Source: Mumia sp. zg.B17 (GTDB lineage Bacteria > Actinomycetota > Actinomycetes > Propionibacteriales > Nocardioidaceae). Taken from it: 64,000 nucleotides of DNA. Positions 51,487-60,139 of this stretch are shown here, one piece after another. Each line of letters opens with the position of its first letter. Position 1 is the first letter of the stretch. The position numbers and the translations under genes were made by a program. The notes beneath the pieces were generated by a model, which ran no database searches, was not told the DNA's origin, and saw only the letters and a program-made list of their open reading frames with translations. The DNA lies in the NCBI RefSeq assembly GCF_019550915.1, contig NZ_JAHWCI010000005.1:248001-312000 (forward strand), in the 5' to 3' direction.

Positions 51487-52248
51487 TCAAGCCCGGGCGA
51501 GGTGCGGTAGGAGATGGGACCTCTCGTGCTCGGTCAGCGGCCGCGACCGCTGCTCCCCAGGGTCGAACCCGACGATGACCGCGCGCGAGGTCACGAGGAC
51601 CACCGGACCGTCGACCTCGGCCGGCTCGTCGTCGACCATCTCGGCACGGATCTCGAAGGACGACCGGCCGACGCGGGTGACGGCGGTGCGCACGGCGTAC
51701 GGGCGCTCGCGGTGCACGATCGGGCGCAGGTAGGTCAGCTCGCTGCGCCCGATGACCCAGGGGAGCTCGGGATCGCGGGCACCGATCGACGAGACGAAGG
51801 CGACACGACCCTCTTGGAAGAGCTCGAGGGTGGCTGCCTCGTCTACCGCTCCGTCGGGACCGAGGTCGCGGGCCCGCACGAGCACGGGGACGTCCGTGGC
51901 GGGCCCCGACGACGGTGCGACCGCGGGCAGTCGTCCCCGCGTACGGACGAGCACGCTCCGGCCCCGGGCGTAGACCGTGCGGCCGCCGTCCTCCCGCAGG
52001 TCGATGATCTGCTGCTCCAGGACGGTGTCACCCCGGGTCCTCGACCCGAAGACGCTCGACTCGACCAGGACCGGCTCGGGACGGAAGACCAGCGGTGCGC
52101 GGTACTCCAGCTCGAGGCGGACGAGCCGCGCTCCCTCCCCGGCCGCCAGCCGGGCCTCGCGGAAGTAGTCGGCGTAGGTGACGTTGTTGACGTGACCTTG
52201 GGAATCCATGTCGGCCCAACGCATCGGACACGAGTAGACGTGGTGCAC
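51487..52248 (-). CDS. acyl-CoA thioesterase-like double hotdog protein
   Basis: 253 aa with two hotdog domains. The first has the 4-hydroxybenzoyl-CoA thioesterase-like motif RWADMDSQGHVNNVTYADYFREAR (Asp at the active-site position and GHVNN); the second has FQEGRVAFVSSIG and WVIGRSELTYLRPI. It probably hydrolyses a medium- or long-chain acyl-CoA. GTG start at 52248. It is divergent from the fabG operon, and the operator at 52335 lies about 85 bp upstream of its start, so it could belong to the same TetR regulon. It could alternatively be a dehydratase-like hotdog. Confidence 0.88.
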   Translation of the reverse strand: MHHVYSCPMRWADMDSQGHVNNVTYADYFREARLAAGEGARLVRLELEYRAPLVFRPEPVLVESSVFGSRTRGDTVLEQQIIDLREDGGRTVYARGRSVLVRTRGRLPAVAPSSGPATDVPVLVRARDLGPDGAVDEAATLELFQEGRVAFVSSIGARDPELPWVIGRSELTYLRPIVHRERPYAVRTAVTRVGRSSFEIRAEMVDDEPAEVDGPVVLVTSRAVIVGFDPGEQRSRPLTEHERSHLLPHLARA

Positions 52249-52332
52249 CCGACGATCGTGGCAGACTCGGCCCCCAGGTCTGGGGCGAACCGTGATGTGA
52301 CCCTGTGTTTCGCCCCACTGCCATGCGGTACC

Positions 52333-52360
52333 TTGCTAAGCGACCGCTTAGCGGTACCAC
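52333..52360 (+). promoter_or_regulatory. candidate fabG-operon promoter
   Basis: TTGCTA (52333-52338), 16 bp, TACCAC (52355-52360). The TetR-type operator fills the spacer. The transcript would have a leader of roughly 25 nt containing GAGGAG before the GTG at 52392. Confidence 0.5.
52335..52352. promoter_or_regulatory. TetR-type operator, copy 1
   Basis: GCTAAGCG-AC-CGCTTAGC, perfect 8-bp arms, flanked on each side by GGTACC. The 14 core positions CTAAGCG/CGCTTAG are identical to copy 2 at 59414-59429, next to the TetR gene. Confidence 0.85.
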
Positions 52361-52391
52361 GAGCACTCACCCGAAGCCACGAGGAGAAGTT

Positions 52392-53147
52392 GTGAGCCAG
52401 CAGCGCACCGCCATCGTCACCGGCGCCGCACGCGGGATCGGCGCCGCCGTCGCCAGGCGGCTGTCGTCGGACGGACACGCCGTCGCCGTCATCGACCTCG
52501 ACGAGGACGCGTGCGCGGGCACCGTCGACGCGATCACCACCGCGGGCGGCAAGGCGATCGCCGTCGGCGCCGACGTCTCGGACGAGGAGGCGGTCACGGC
52601 CGCCTACGCACGCGTCGAGGCCGAGCTCGGGGCTCCCACGATCCTGGTCAACAACGCGGGCATCATCCGCGACAACATGCTCTTCAAGATGAGCGTCGCC
52701 GAGTGGGACGCGGTCATGAACGTCCACCTGCGCGGCGCGTTCCTCATGTCCCGAGGCGCCCAGAAGCACATGGTGGACGCGAAGTTCGGCCGCATCGTCA
52801 ACCTCTCGTCGACCTCGGCGCTCGGCAACCGCGGCCAGGCCAACTACTCTGCGGCCAAGGCCGGTCTCCAGGGCTTCACCAAGACCCTCGCGATCGAGCT
52901 CGGCAAGTTCGGCATCACCGCCAACGCGATCGCTCCCGGGTTCATCGAGACCGAGATGACCGCGGCGACCGCCGCGCGCGTGGGCGTCGACTACGAGGAC
53001 TTCAAGAAGTTCAGCGCCCAGCAGATCCCGGTGGCGCGCGTCGGTCAGCCCGAGGACATCGCCGCGACGGCGTCGTTCCTCACCAGCGAGGAGTCCGGCT
53101 TCGTCTCCGGCCAGGTCATCTACGTCGCCGGCGGACCGAAGGACTGA
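52392..53147 (+). CDS. 3-oxoacyl reductase-type short-chain dehydrogenase (FabG-like)
   Basis: 251 aa. Cofactor motif TGAARGIG is at 10-17, NNAG at 86-89, and Ser139/Tyr151/Lys155 form the catalytic triad at positions matching FabG (NLSSTSALGNRGQANYSAAKAG). It reduces or oxidises a 3-hydroxy/3-keto acyl group; in this catabolic setting, dehydrogenation of a 3-hydroxyacyl-CoA is more likely than fatty acid synthesis. GTG start at 52392 with GAGGAG 8 nt before it. First gene of fabG-APH-acyl-CoA dehydrogenase; its stop is 1 nt from the next ATG. Controlled by the TetR-type operator (inference). Confidence 0.93.
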   Translation: MSQQRTAIVTGAARGIGAAVARRLSSDGHAVAVIDLDEDACAGTVDAITTAGGKAIAVGADVSDEEAVTAAYARVEAELGAPTILVNNAGIIRDNMLFKMSVAEWDAVMNVHLRGAFLMSRGAQKHMVDAKFGRIVNLSSTSALGNRGQANYSAAKAGLQGFTKTLAIELGKFGITANAIAPGFIETEMTAATAARVGVDYEDFKKFSAQQIPVARVGQPEDIAATASFLTSEESGFVSGQVIYVAGGPKD

Positions 53148-53148
53148 C

Positions 53149-54177
53149 ATGACCGACCTCCCAGGCCTGGACCTGGACCGGCTGGGCACCTACCTCGAGG
53201 ACTCGGTGCCCGGCCTGGTCGGAGGTCCGCTCACCGGATCCGTCATCCCGGGCGGGCGCTCCAACCTGACGTACGACGTGACCGACGGCGAGACCCACGT
53301 GGTCGTGCGTCGCCCGCCGCTGGGGCACGTGCTCGCCACCGCGCACGACATGCGGCGTGAGTTCACCGTCATCAACGCGCTCGGCTCGACGAACGTCCCG
53401 GTCCCTCACGCGTACGTCCTGTGCGAGGACACCGACGTCATCGGCTCGCCGTTCTACGTGATGAGCAAGGCCGAGGGCCGTGCTCTGCGGCGTGCCGGAG
53501 AGCTCGAGGAGCTGGGGCCCGAGCGCACCGCCGACATCGCCGGCCTGTTGATCGACACGCTCGCCGACCTCCACGCCGTCGACCCGGCCTCCGTGGGCCT
53601 CGAGGAGTTCGGGCGGCCGCAGGGCTACCTCGAGCGCCAGGTGCGCCGGTGGACCAAGCAGGCGGAGGCATCGAAGAGCCGCGACCTCGCCGGGTACGAG
53701 GAGCTACGTGACTTCTTGGGCACGCACGTGCCGACCCACTCCGACGCGACGATCGTGCACGGCGACTACCGTCTCGACAACGTCCTCGTCGACACCTCCC
53801 CCGACGGCAAGGACGCGATCACCGCGGTCCTCGACTGGGAGATGGCCACGCTCGGCGACCCGCTCTCCGACATCGCCCTCACGATCGTCTACCAGGAGAT
53901 GGGCCGGTCGACCCGCAACAACGCGGTGGCCGACGCGACGGCAGCGCCGGGCTACCCGACGGTCGACGAGGTGCTCGAGCGCTACTCCTCCCGGAGCGGA
54001 CGCGACGTCTCGACGATGGGCTTCCACCTGGCGCTCGGCTACTTCAAGCTCGCGGTCATCACCGAGGGCATCCACTACCGCTACACCCAGGGCCAGACGG
54101 TCGGCGACGGCTTCAGCCGCATGGGCGCGGCGACCGAGCCGCTGATCGCCGCCGGCCTCGCCTCGGCCCGCACCTGA
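53149..54177 (+). CDS. APH-fold phosphotransferase (ACAD10/11 kinase-domain-like)
   Basis: 342 aa. Kinase motifs: catalytic loop [10 protein letters not shown] near 204 and metal-binding [14 protein letters not shown] near 226. The Gly-rich start [14 protein letters not shown] and [23 protein letters not shown] match the kinase domain of animal ACAD10/ACAD11, which phosphorylates 4-hydroxyacyl-CoAs, and the LvaA kinase of Pseudomonas levulinate catabolism. So the substrate is probably a hydroxyacyl-CoA rather than an aminoglycoside (inference from family and neighbours). Between fabG and the acyl-CoA dehydrogenase gene, 1 nt and 19 nt apart. Confidence 0.9.
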   Translation: MTDLPGLDLDRLGTYLEDSVPGLVGGPLTGSVIPGGRSNLTYDVTDGETHVVVRRPPLGHVLATAHDMRREFTVINALGSTNVPVPHAYVLCEDTDVIGSPFYVMSKAEGRALRRAGELEELGPERTADIAGLLIDTLADLHAVDPASVGLEEFGRPQGYLERQVRRWTKQAEASKSRDLAGYEELRDFLGTHVPTHSDATIVHGDYRLDNVLVDTSPDGKDAITAVLDWEMATLGDPLSDIALTIVYQEMGRSTRNNAVADATAAPGYPTVDEVLERYSSRSGRDVSTMGFHLALGYFKLAVITEGIHYRYTQGQTVGDGFSRMGAATEPLIAAGLASART

Positions 54178-54196
54178 CCCCCGAGCAAGGAGCACC

Positions 54197-55405
54197 ATGG
54201 ACTTCGCGTACGACTCCACGACGATCGAGCTGCGCGAGCGGCTGCTGGGCTTCATGGACGAGCACGTCTATCCGGCCGAGAAGGAGTTCCACGCGGCGGT
54301 CGACGCCCACCCCGACCACTGGGGCCCGCCACCGATGATCGAGGACCTGAAGGCGGCGGCGCGCAAGCAGGGCCTGTGGAACCTCTTCCTTCCCGGGGAC
54401 GGCGGCGCCGGGCTCACCAACCTCCAGTACGCTCCCCTCGCCGAGATCACCGGCCGCAGCTCCGCCATCGCGCCTGTCGCCCTCAACTGCGCCGCGCCTG
54501 ACACCGGCAACATGGAGGTGCTCCACGCCTTCGGCACCGAGGAGCAGAAGCGCGACTGGTTGGAGCCGCTGCTCGCCGGTGAGATCCGGTCCGCGTTCGC
54601 GATGACCGAGCCTGATGTCGCCTCCTCCGACGCGACCAACATCGCGACGTCGATCGTGCGCGACGGCGACGACTACGTGATCACTGGGCGCAAGTGGTGG
54701 ATCACCGGCGCGATGAACCCCAACGCCGCGATCTTCATCGTGATGGGCAAGACCGACCCGACCGCCGGACGGCACCGCCAGCAGTCGATGATCCTGGTCC
54801 CGCGCGACACTCCAGGCGTCGAGATCGTCCGCGGGATGCACGTCCTCGGCTACGACGACCGTGACCACGGAGGTCACGCGGAGATCGTGTTCACCGACGT
54901 GCGCGTGCCCGCGTCGAACCTGATCGCGGGCGAGGGCGACGGATTTGCGATCGCCCAGGCCCGTCTCGGGCCCGGCCGGATCCACCACTGCATGCGGGCG
55001 ATCGGGATCGCCGAGCGCGCGATCGAGGCCATGTGCCGACGCGCCAGCAGCCGGGTGGCCTTCGGTCGGCCGCTGTCCGAGCAGGGCGTGGTCCGCGACT
55101 GGATCGCCGAGTCGCGGGTCAAGGTCGAGCAGCTGCGCCTGCTGACGCTCAAGACGGCCTGGCTCATGGACACCGTCGGCAACCAGAGCGCGCACGCCGA
55201 GATCCAGGCGATCAAGATCGCCACGCCCCGCACGGTGGAGTGGATCCTCGACAAGGCGATCCAGACGCACGGGGCCGCCGGGCTCTCGCAGGACTTCCCG
55301 CTGGCCGCCGCGATCGCCGGCATCCGTACGCTCCGGTTCGCCGACGGCCCGGACGAGGTGCACAAGAACGCCCTCGCCAAGGCCGAGCTCCGTCGGCACG
55401 CCTGA
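54197..55405 (+). CDS. acyl-CoA dehydrogenase (ACAD10/11-like)
   Basis: 402 aa. FAD/substrate loops: [14 protein letters not shown] and [10 protein letters not shown]; the long [19 protein letters not shown] and [21 protein letters not shown] segments are characteristic of the ACAD10/11 group. The C-terminal [11 protein letters not shown] replaces the classical YEGT catalytic-Glu motif, as in that group. In animals and in the Lva pathway this enzyme acts with the APH kinase to eliminate phosphate from a 4-phosphoacyl-CoA. It should be paired with the APH protein encoded directly before it. Ribosome-binding site AGGAG at 5 nt. Electrons would go to EtfAB. Confidence 0.93.
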   Translation: MDFAYDSTTIELRERLLGFMDEHVYPAEKEFHAAVDAHPDHWGPPPMIEDLKAAARKQGLWNLFLPGDGGAGLTNLQYAPLAEITGRSSAIAPVALNCAAPDTGNMEVLHAFGTEEQKRDWLEPLLAGEIRSAFAMTEPDVASSDATNIATSIVRDGDDYVITGRKWWITGAMNPNAAIFIVMGKTDPTAGRHRQQSMILVPRDTPGVEIVRGMHVLGYDDRDHGGHAEIVFTDVRVPASNLIAGEGDGFAIAQARLGPGRIHHCMRAIGIAERAIEAMCRRASSRVAFGRPLSEQGVVRDWIAESRVKVEQLRLLTLKTAWLMDTVGNQSAHAEIQAIKIATPRTVEWILDKAIQTHGAAGLSQDFPLAAAIAGIRTLRFADGPDEVHKNALAKAELRRHA

Positions 55406-55417
55406 CGCGGCGCCGGC

Positions 55418-56200
55418 TCAGAAGTCGGCGCGCAGCTCCTCGACCCGCTGCTGGAGCCGGTTCATGCCACCTAGCCAGCGGTCGGGGTCGGCTGCCTTCG
55501 CCCGCACGTAGTCGGCGACCTCGGGATGGGGCAGGATCAGGAACCGGTCGTCCTCGAGCGCGTCGAAGACCGTCGCCGCCACGCGCTCCGGCGTGATCGC
55601 GGTCTCGGTGAGGGTGACGTCCCCCGCCGGCCCGGAGTCGTCGAGCATCGCCGTACGCACTCCCTGCGGGCACAGCGCCTGCACGACGACACCCCGGTGC
55701 CGGTAGGTCGCCGACAACCACTCGGCGTGCGCCACGGCAGCGTGCTTGCTCAGCGTGTACGGGGCAGAGCCCAGCATCGTCAGCAGGCCGGCGGCCGAGG
55801 CGGTCGCGACGAACCGCCCCTCCCCCCGCTCCAGCCACTCCGGCAGCAGCGCCCGCGCGGCGCGGACGTGCGCCATGACGTTGACCTGCCACGACGTCTC
55901 GAAGTCGGCGTCGGTCGCCGTCGCGGCGTCGCCGCGGGCGATCCCGGCGTTGGCGAAGAAGACGTCGATCGACCCGAGGTGGTCGCGTGCAGCGTCGACG
56001 AGGGCCTGGACGCCGTCGGCCGAGGCCGCGTCACCGGCGACCGCCAGCCCTCCGACCTCCTCCGCGACCCGTGCGGCAGCGTCGCCATCGAGGTCGTTGA
56101 CGACGATCCGCGCACCGGCTGCGACGAGCCGGTGCGCGATCGCCCGTCCGATCCCGTTGCCGCCGCCGGTGACGACGACACCCGCGCGATCGGGAAGCAC
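55418..56200 (-). CDS. short-chain dehydrogenase/reductase
   Basis: 260 aa. Cofactor motif TGGGNGIG at 11-18, NAG in FFANAG, and Tyr-x3-Lys in SAPYTLSKHAA. The C-terminal part (PEVADYVRAKAADPDRWLGGMNRLQQRV) is that of SDRs common in actinobacterial lipid operons. GTG start at 56200, 1 nt after the stop of the preceding SDR gene. Last gene of the minus-strand lipid operon; it converges on the plus-strand acyl-CoA dehydrogenase gene (12 bp). The exact substrate is unknown. Confidence 0.9.
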   Translation of the reverse strand: MLPDRAGVVVTGGGNGIGRAIAHRLVAAGARIVVNDLDGDAAARVAEEVGGLAVAGDAASADGVQALVDAARDHLGSIDVFFANAGIARGDAATATDADFETSWQVNVMAHVRAARALLPEWLERGEGRFVATASAAGLLTMLGSAPYTLSKHAAVAHAEWLSATYRHRGVVVQALCPQGVRTAMLDDSGPAGDVTLTETAITPERVAATVFDALEDDRFLILPHPEVADYVRAKAADPDRWLGGMNRLQQRVEELRADF

Positions 56201-56201
56201 G

Positions 56202-56966
56202 TCAGACCCCGCCGGTGAGGGTGAGCCCGCCGTCGACGACGATGTTCTGCCCGGTCAACCACCCGGAGTCGTCCGACAGCAGGAACGCGACCACGGAGGC
56301 GATGTCGGCCGGGACACCGAGGCGCTTCATCGGGTACGCCGAGGCCACCTCGTCCTCTCGACCCTCGTACAGCGCCGACGCGAACCGCGTCTTCACGACC
56401 GCCGGCGCGACCGCGTTGACGCGCAGCTGCGGGCCGAGCTCGACCGCGAGCTCCTGGGTGATGTGGATGAGCATCGCCTTGGTGGCTCCGTAGAAGCCGA
56501 TCCCGGGCGCCGGCTTCGTGCCCGCGACCGAGGCGACGTTGACGACCGTGCCGCCGTGGGTCTCCATCCAGGCAGCGTAGGCCCGCTGCGTCCAGGACAG
56601 GGCACTCAGCACGTTGACCGCGAACATCTTCTGCGCCGCCGCCAGGTCGAGATCGATCATGCGCCCGTAGACGGGGTTGATGCCGGTGTTGTTGACCAGG
56701 TGGTCGAGGGACCCGAACACCTCCAGCGTGCGCGCGACCGCCTCCTCCTGGTGGGCAGGGTCGTCAGCCTTGCCCGGGACGCCGATCGCCACCTCGGGGC
56801 CACCGAGGTGGACCACGGCCTCCTGCAGCGCCTCGTCGTTGCGGGCAGTCAGGCACACCCGCCCACCCTCGTCGACGATGCGCTGCGCGATGCCGAGCCC
56901 GATGCCACGGCTCGCCCCGGTGATGATCGCGGTGCGGCCCTCGAAGCGCTTCGCGCCGCCGGTCAC
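56202..56966 (-). CDS. short-chain dehydrogenase/reductase (SDR)
   Basis: 254 aa. TGASRGIG at 16-23, NNTG in HLVNNTG, active-site Ser/Tyr/Lys in NVASVAGTKPAPGIGFYGATKAM, and C-terminal WLTGQNIVVDGGLTLTGG typical of tetrameric classical SDRs. GTG start at 56966 overlaps the thiolase stop (GTGA), so it is coupled to it. In this operon it is likely a hydroxyacyl-CoA dehydrogenase step. Some family members act on other alcohols, so the substrate is open. Confidence 0.9.
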   Translation of the reverse strand: MTGGAKRFEGRTAIITGASRGIGLGIAQRIVDEGGRVCLTARNDEALQEAVVHLGGPEVAIGVPGKADDPAHQEEAVARTLEVFGSLDHLVNNTGINPVYGRMIDLDLAAAQKMFAVNVLSALSWTQRAYAAWMETHGGTVVNVASVAGTKPAPGIGFYGATKAMLIHITQELAVELGPQLRVNAVAPAVVKTRFASALYEGREDEVASAYPMKRLGVPADIASVVAFLLSDDSGWLTGQNIVVDGGLTLTGGV

Positions 56967-58186
56967 GACAGCCTCTCGAGCACCATCGCCATGCCCATGC
57001 CGCCGCCGACGCACATCGACTCGACGCCGAACTGCTTGTCGTGGGTCTGGAGCGAGTTGATCAGCGTCGCCGTGATCCGAGCACCGGTCATGCCGAACGG
57101 GTGACCGACCGCGATCGCACCGCCGTTGACGTTGAGCGTGTCGATGTCGATGCCGAGCTGCTGGGCCGAGCCGAGCGACTGGACCGCGAACGCCTCGTTG
57201 ATCTCGAACAGGTCGATGTCGCCGAGAGCCATCCCGGCGTTCTTGAGCGCCTGCGGGATCGCCTCCACCGGGCCGAGCCCCATGATCTCCGGGGAGAGAC
57301 CGGTCACGCCGGTGGACACGATGCGCGCCAGCGGGGTGAGGCCGAGCTCCTTGGCGCGGGTGTCGCTCATGATCACCAGGGCCGCGGCGCCGTCGTTGAG
57401 CGGGCAGGCGTTGCCGGCGGTCACGGTGCCGTCGGGTCGGAAGACCGGCTTCAGCTGCGACACCGCCTCGTACGTCGTGCCGGGGCGGGGGCCGTCGTCG
57501 ACGGTGACCTGGGTGCCGTCGGGCAGCGTGACCGGGGTGATCTCCCGCTCCCAGAAGCCGTCCTTGATGCGCTCCTCGGCGAGGTTCTGGCTGCGCACCG
57601 CGAAGCGGTCCTGCTCCTCGCGGCTCATGCCGAGGATCTGGGCGACGTTCTCGGCGGTCTGGCCCATCGCGATGTAGACGTCAGGGAGCCGGTCGTCCTC
57701 GCGTGGGTCGGTCCAGGTCTGACCACCCTTCGAGAGCTCCTCGGTGTGCTGCGCGGCATCGGCGAAGACCGGGTTGGTGATCTCCTGACCCGGGATCGCG
57801 TCGCTGTTGCCCTTGACGAAGCGGCTGACCGTCTCGACACCGGCCGAGATGTAGGCGTCGCCCTCGCCCGCCTTGATCGCGTGGAACGCCATCCGGGTGG
57901 ACTGGAGGCTCGAGGAGCAGTAGCGGGTCACGGTGGTGCCGGGCAGGAAGTCGTAGCCGAGGAGCACAGAGACGACGCGCCCCATGTTCATCCCCTGCTC
58001 GCCACCCGGCAGACCGCACCCGAGGATGAGGTCGTTGATCTCGCGCGGGTCGAGCTCGGGCACCTTGTCGAGCGCGGCACGCACCATCTGCGCGGTGAGG
58101 TCGTCAGGACGCATGTCCTTGAGCGAGCCCTTGAAGGCACGGCCGATCGGCGAGCGCGTGGTGGAGACGATGACGGCTTCGGTCAT
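56963..58186 (-). CDS. acetyl-CoA acyltransferase (thiolase)
   Basis: 407 aa. Nucleophile Cys90 in VTRYCSSSLQS, His362 in GHPFGMTG and Cys392 in ESMCVGGGMG make a complete thiolase site; NEAFAVQ and NGGAIAVGHP are conserved. It releases acetyl-CoA from 3-ketoacyl-CoA in beta-oxidation (FadA-like), or condenses acetyl-CoA. Second gene of the minus-strand operon, 39 bp after the acyl-CoA dehydrogenase gene and overlapping the SDR gene. The ATG at 58186 has a weak AGGAAT ribosome-binding site. Confidence 0.94.
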   Translation of the reverse strand: MTEAVIVSTTRSPIGRAFKGSLKDMRPDDLTAQMVRAALDKVPELDPREINDLILGCGLPGGEQGMNMGRVVSVLLGYDFLPGTTVTRYCSSSLQSTRMAFHAIKAGEGDAYISAGVETVSRFVKGNSDAIPGQEITNPVFADAAQHTEELSKGGQTWTDPREDDRLPDVYIAMGQTAENVAQILGMSREEQDRFAVRSQNLAEERIKDGFWEREITPVTLPDGTQVTVDDGPRPGTTYEAVSQLKPVFRPDGTVTAGNACPLNDGAAALVIMSDTRAKELGLTPLARIVSTGVTGLSPEIMGLGPVEAIPQALKNAGMALGDIDLFEINEAFAVQSLGSAQQLGIDIDTLNVNGGAIAVGHPFGMTGARITATLINSLQTHDKQFGVESMCVGGGMGMAMVLERLS

Positions 58187-58225
58187 GAGGATTCCTTGTC
58201 TGAGGGGCCGAATCTTGTCGTGTGG

Positions 58226-59371
58226 TCAGAGCCCGAGGTCGCGACCGATGAGCTCTTTCATGATCTCGTTGGAGCCCGCCCAGATCTTGGTGACACGGGC
58301 GTCACGCCAGGCACGGGCGACTCGGTACTCGTTCATGTAGCCGTACCCGCCGTGGATCTGGACGCAGTGGTCGAGCACCTCGTTCTGGACCTGCGACGAC
58401 AGCCACTTGACCTTGGCCGCGTCGATCGCGGTCAGCTCGCGCGAGGTGTGCGCGAGCACGGCGGCGTCGACGTACGCCTCGACCGACTCGATCCGCGTCA
58501 CGAGCTCGGCGAGGAGGAACTTGTTGTGCTGGAACGACCCGATCGGCTGCTTGAACGCGTGCCGCTCCTTGGCGTAGGCGATCGTCTCGAGCAGGATCTG
58601 CTTGGCGTGCGCGACGTTGGAGACGGCGCACGACAGCCGCTCCTGCGGGAGACGCTCCATCATCGCGATGAACCCGCGGTCGACCTCGCCGATCACCTGG
58701 TTGTCGCTCACCCGCACGTCGGAGAAGAACAGCTCGGCTGTGTCGGACTCGCTCTGGCCGACCTTGTCGAGCTTGCGGCCACGGGTGAAGCCGTCCATGC
58801 CGGTCTCGACGGCGAACAGCGTGATGCCCTTGGCGCCCTTCTCCGGGCTGGTGCGGGCCGCGACCACCACGAGGTCGGCGGACCAGCCGTTGGTGATGAA
58901 GGTCTTGGAGCCGTTGATGACCCACCCGTCACCATCGCGCACGGCGGTGGTCTTGAGCGCGGCCAGGTCGGAGCCGCCCGACGGCTCGGTCATCGCGATC
59001 GCGGTGAGCAGCTCGCCGGTCACGAAGCGCGGGAGCCACCGCGCCTTCTGCTCGTCGGTGGTGAGCTCGACGAGGTACGGCGCGACGATGTCGGAGTGGA
59101 TGCCGGTGCACGACGGGAGGGCGGCGTTGACCTTGGACAGCTCCTCGGCGAGCACGGCGTTGAAGCGGAAGTCGCGTGCCTCGGCGCCGCCGAACGCCTC
59201 GGGGACCTCGAGGCCGAGCAAGCCCTGCTTGCCGGCCTCGAGCCAGTAGTCACGCGGCAGGCCCTTGTCCTCGGCGTACGCATCGGCGTGGGGCAGGACG
59301 CTACGCTCGACGAACGCCGCGACCGATGCGCGGAATGCCTCGTGGTCGTCGTCGAAGATGGCTCGTTTCAC
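58226..59371 (-). CDS. acyl-CoA dehydrogenase (long-chain/isovaleryl-type active site)
   Basis: 381 aa. Signature MTEPSGGSDLAALKT and ITNGWSADLVVV bind FAD. The usual catalytic Glu of YEGT is missing (IWAGSNEI); instead Glu in MMERLPQERL lies where long-chain and isovaleryl dehydrogenases carry theirs. C-terminal HGGYGYMNEYRVARAWRDARV is conserved. GTG 59371 is the start because GGAGG lies 6-7 nt upstream; the ATG at 59389 has no such site. First gene of the minus-strand beta-oxidation operon, with a TetR-type operator in its promoter. Confidence 0.93.
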   Translation of the reverse strand: MKRAIFDDDHEAFRASVAAFVERSVLPHADAYAEDKGLPRDYWLEAGKQGLLGLEVPEAFGGAEARDFRFNAVLAEELSKVNAALPSCTGIHSDIVAPYLVELTTDEQKARWLPRFVTGELLTAIAMTEPSGGSDLAALKTTAVRDGDGWVINGSKTFITNGWSADLVVVAARTSPEKGAKGITLFAVETGMDGFTRGRKLDKVGQSESDTAELFFSDVRVSDNQVIGEVDRGFIAMMERLPQERLSCAVSNVAHAKQILLETIAYAKERHAFKQPIGSFQHNKFLLAELVTRIESVEAYVDAAVLAHTSRELTAIDAAKVKWLSSQVQNEVLDHCVQIHGGYGYMNEYRVARAWRDARVTKIWAGSNEIMKELIGRDLGL

Positions 59372-59407
59372 GGAGTGCCTCCGGGTCATGGGGTCACGAT
59401 CACCTAG

Positions 59408-59436
59408 AGTGTACTAAGCGATCGCTTAGCGCCAGG
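59408..59436 (-). promoter_or_regulatory. candidate promoter of the minus-strand lipid operon
   Basis: Minus strand: TACACT at 59408-59413 with a 17-bp spacer holding the operator and a weak -35 (CCTGGC at 59431-59436). Bound repressor would cover the spacer. Confidence 0.5.
59414..59429. promoter_or_regulatory. TetR-type operator, copy 2
   Basis: CTAAGCGATCGCTTAG, a perfect 16-bp palindrome, 44 bp before the tetR ATG and 43 bp before the divergent acyl-CoA dehydrogenase GTG. Same core as copy 1 at 52335-52352. Confidence 0.9.
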
Positions 59437-59472
59437 GGTCCCCCACCCCGCTGTCGAAGACCAGGAGCGCCC

Positions 59473-60054
59473 ATGACCGAGGTTCCCGCACGCGAGCGGC
59501 TGATGGACGCCGCAGTCGAGGCGTTCGCCGAGCGTGGGTTCCACGCCACGACGACCCGCGACATCTCGACGCGGGCGGGCATGAGCCCGGCAGCGCTCTA
59601 CGTGCACCACGCGTCCAAGGAGCAGCTCCTCTACGAGATCAGCTCGGCCGGCCACCTCAATACCCGCAACATGATCGCCGCCGCGTACGCCTCCACCGCC
59701 GACCCCGTCGAGCGGCTCGCCACCATCCAGTTCGAGTTCACGCGGTGGCACGCGGTCCACAGCAAGCGCGCCCGGGTGGTCCAGTACGAGATCTCTGCGC
59801 TCACGCCTGAGCACCGCAAGGAGGTCGCGGGCTACCGGCGCGACATCGAGCGCGTCTACCGCGACGCGATCGGCGAGGGCGTCGACAAGGGCGTCTTCGA
59901 GGTCAGCGATGTCCCTGGCACCGCGCTCGCCCTCATCTCCATGGCGATCGACCTCGTCCGCTGGTATCAGCCGGGTGGGCCTCGTACGCCCGAGGCTGTC
60001 GGCAACCTGTATGCCGACCTGGCGCTCCGAGCCGTGGGGGCCGTGCACCGCTGA
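59473..60054 (+). CDS. TetR-family transcriptional regulator
   Basis: 193 aa. N-terminal HTH (about 9-54): RERLMDAAVEAFAERGFHATTTRDISTRAGMSPAALYVHHASKEQLL. The C-terminal ligand domain is of the acyl-CoA-responsive type size (no specific match). Probable repressor of the two lipid operons and itself: its gene lies next to operator copy 2 and the same palindrome fronts the fabG operon. The inducer would be an acyl-CoA or related intermediate (inference). ATG 59473 follows AGGAG by 7 nt; the long frame upstream to 59176 is antisense to the dehydrogenase gene. Confidence 0.93.
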   Translation: MTEVPARERLMDAAVEAFAERGFHATTTRDISTRAGMSPAALYVHHASKEQLLYEISSAGHLNTRNMIAAAYASTADPVERLATIQFEFTRWHAVHSKRARVVQYEISALTPEHRKEVAGYRRDIERVYRDAIGEGVDKGVFEVSDVPGTALALISMAIDLVRWYQPGGPRTPEAVGNLYADLALRAVGAVHR

Positions 60055-60063
60055 GCACAGCAA

Positions 60064-60102
60064 GACGGCCGCCCCTGAGCCGTGGGCTCCAGGACGGCCG
60101 TC
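60064..60102. terminator. bidirectional hairpin between tetR and yceI
   Basis: ACGGCCG pairs with CGGCCGT, with an inner GAGCC/GGCTC hairpin. Lies 10 bp after the tetR stop and 38 bp from the yceI stop. Toward yceI it is followed by CTTGCTGTGCTC. Confidence 0.65.
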
Positions 60103-60139
60103 GTCGTCATCGACGTCCTCGGGACGTCGATGTCGCGTG

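Noticed and set aside
53149-54177. Aminoglycoside resistance kinase
   Set aside because: Only the APH fold is shared; the N-terminal motifs and the neighbour acyl-CoA dehydrogenase point to the ACAD10/11-type kinase.
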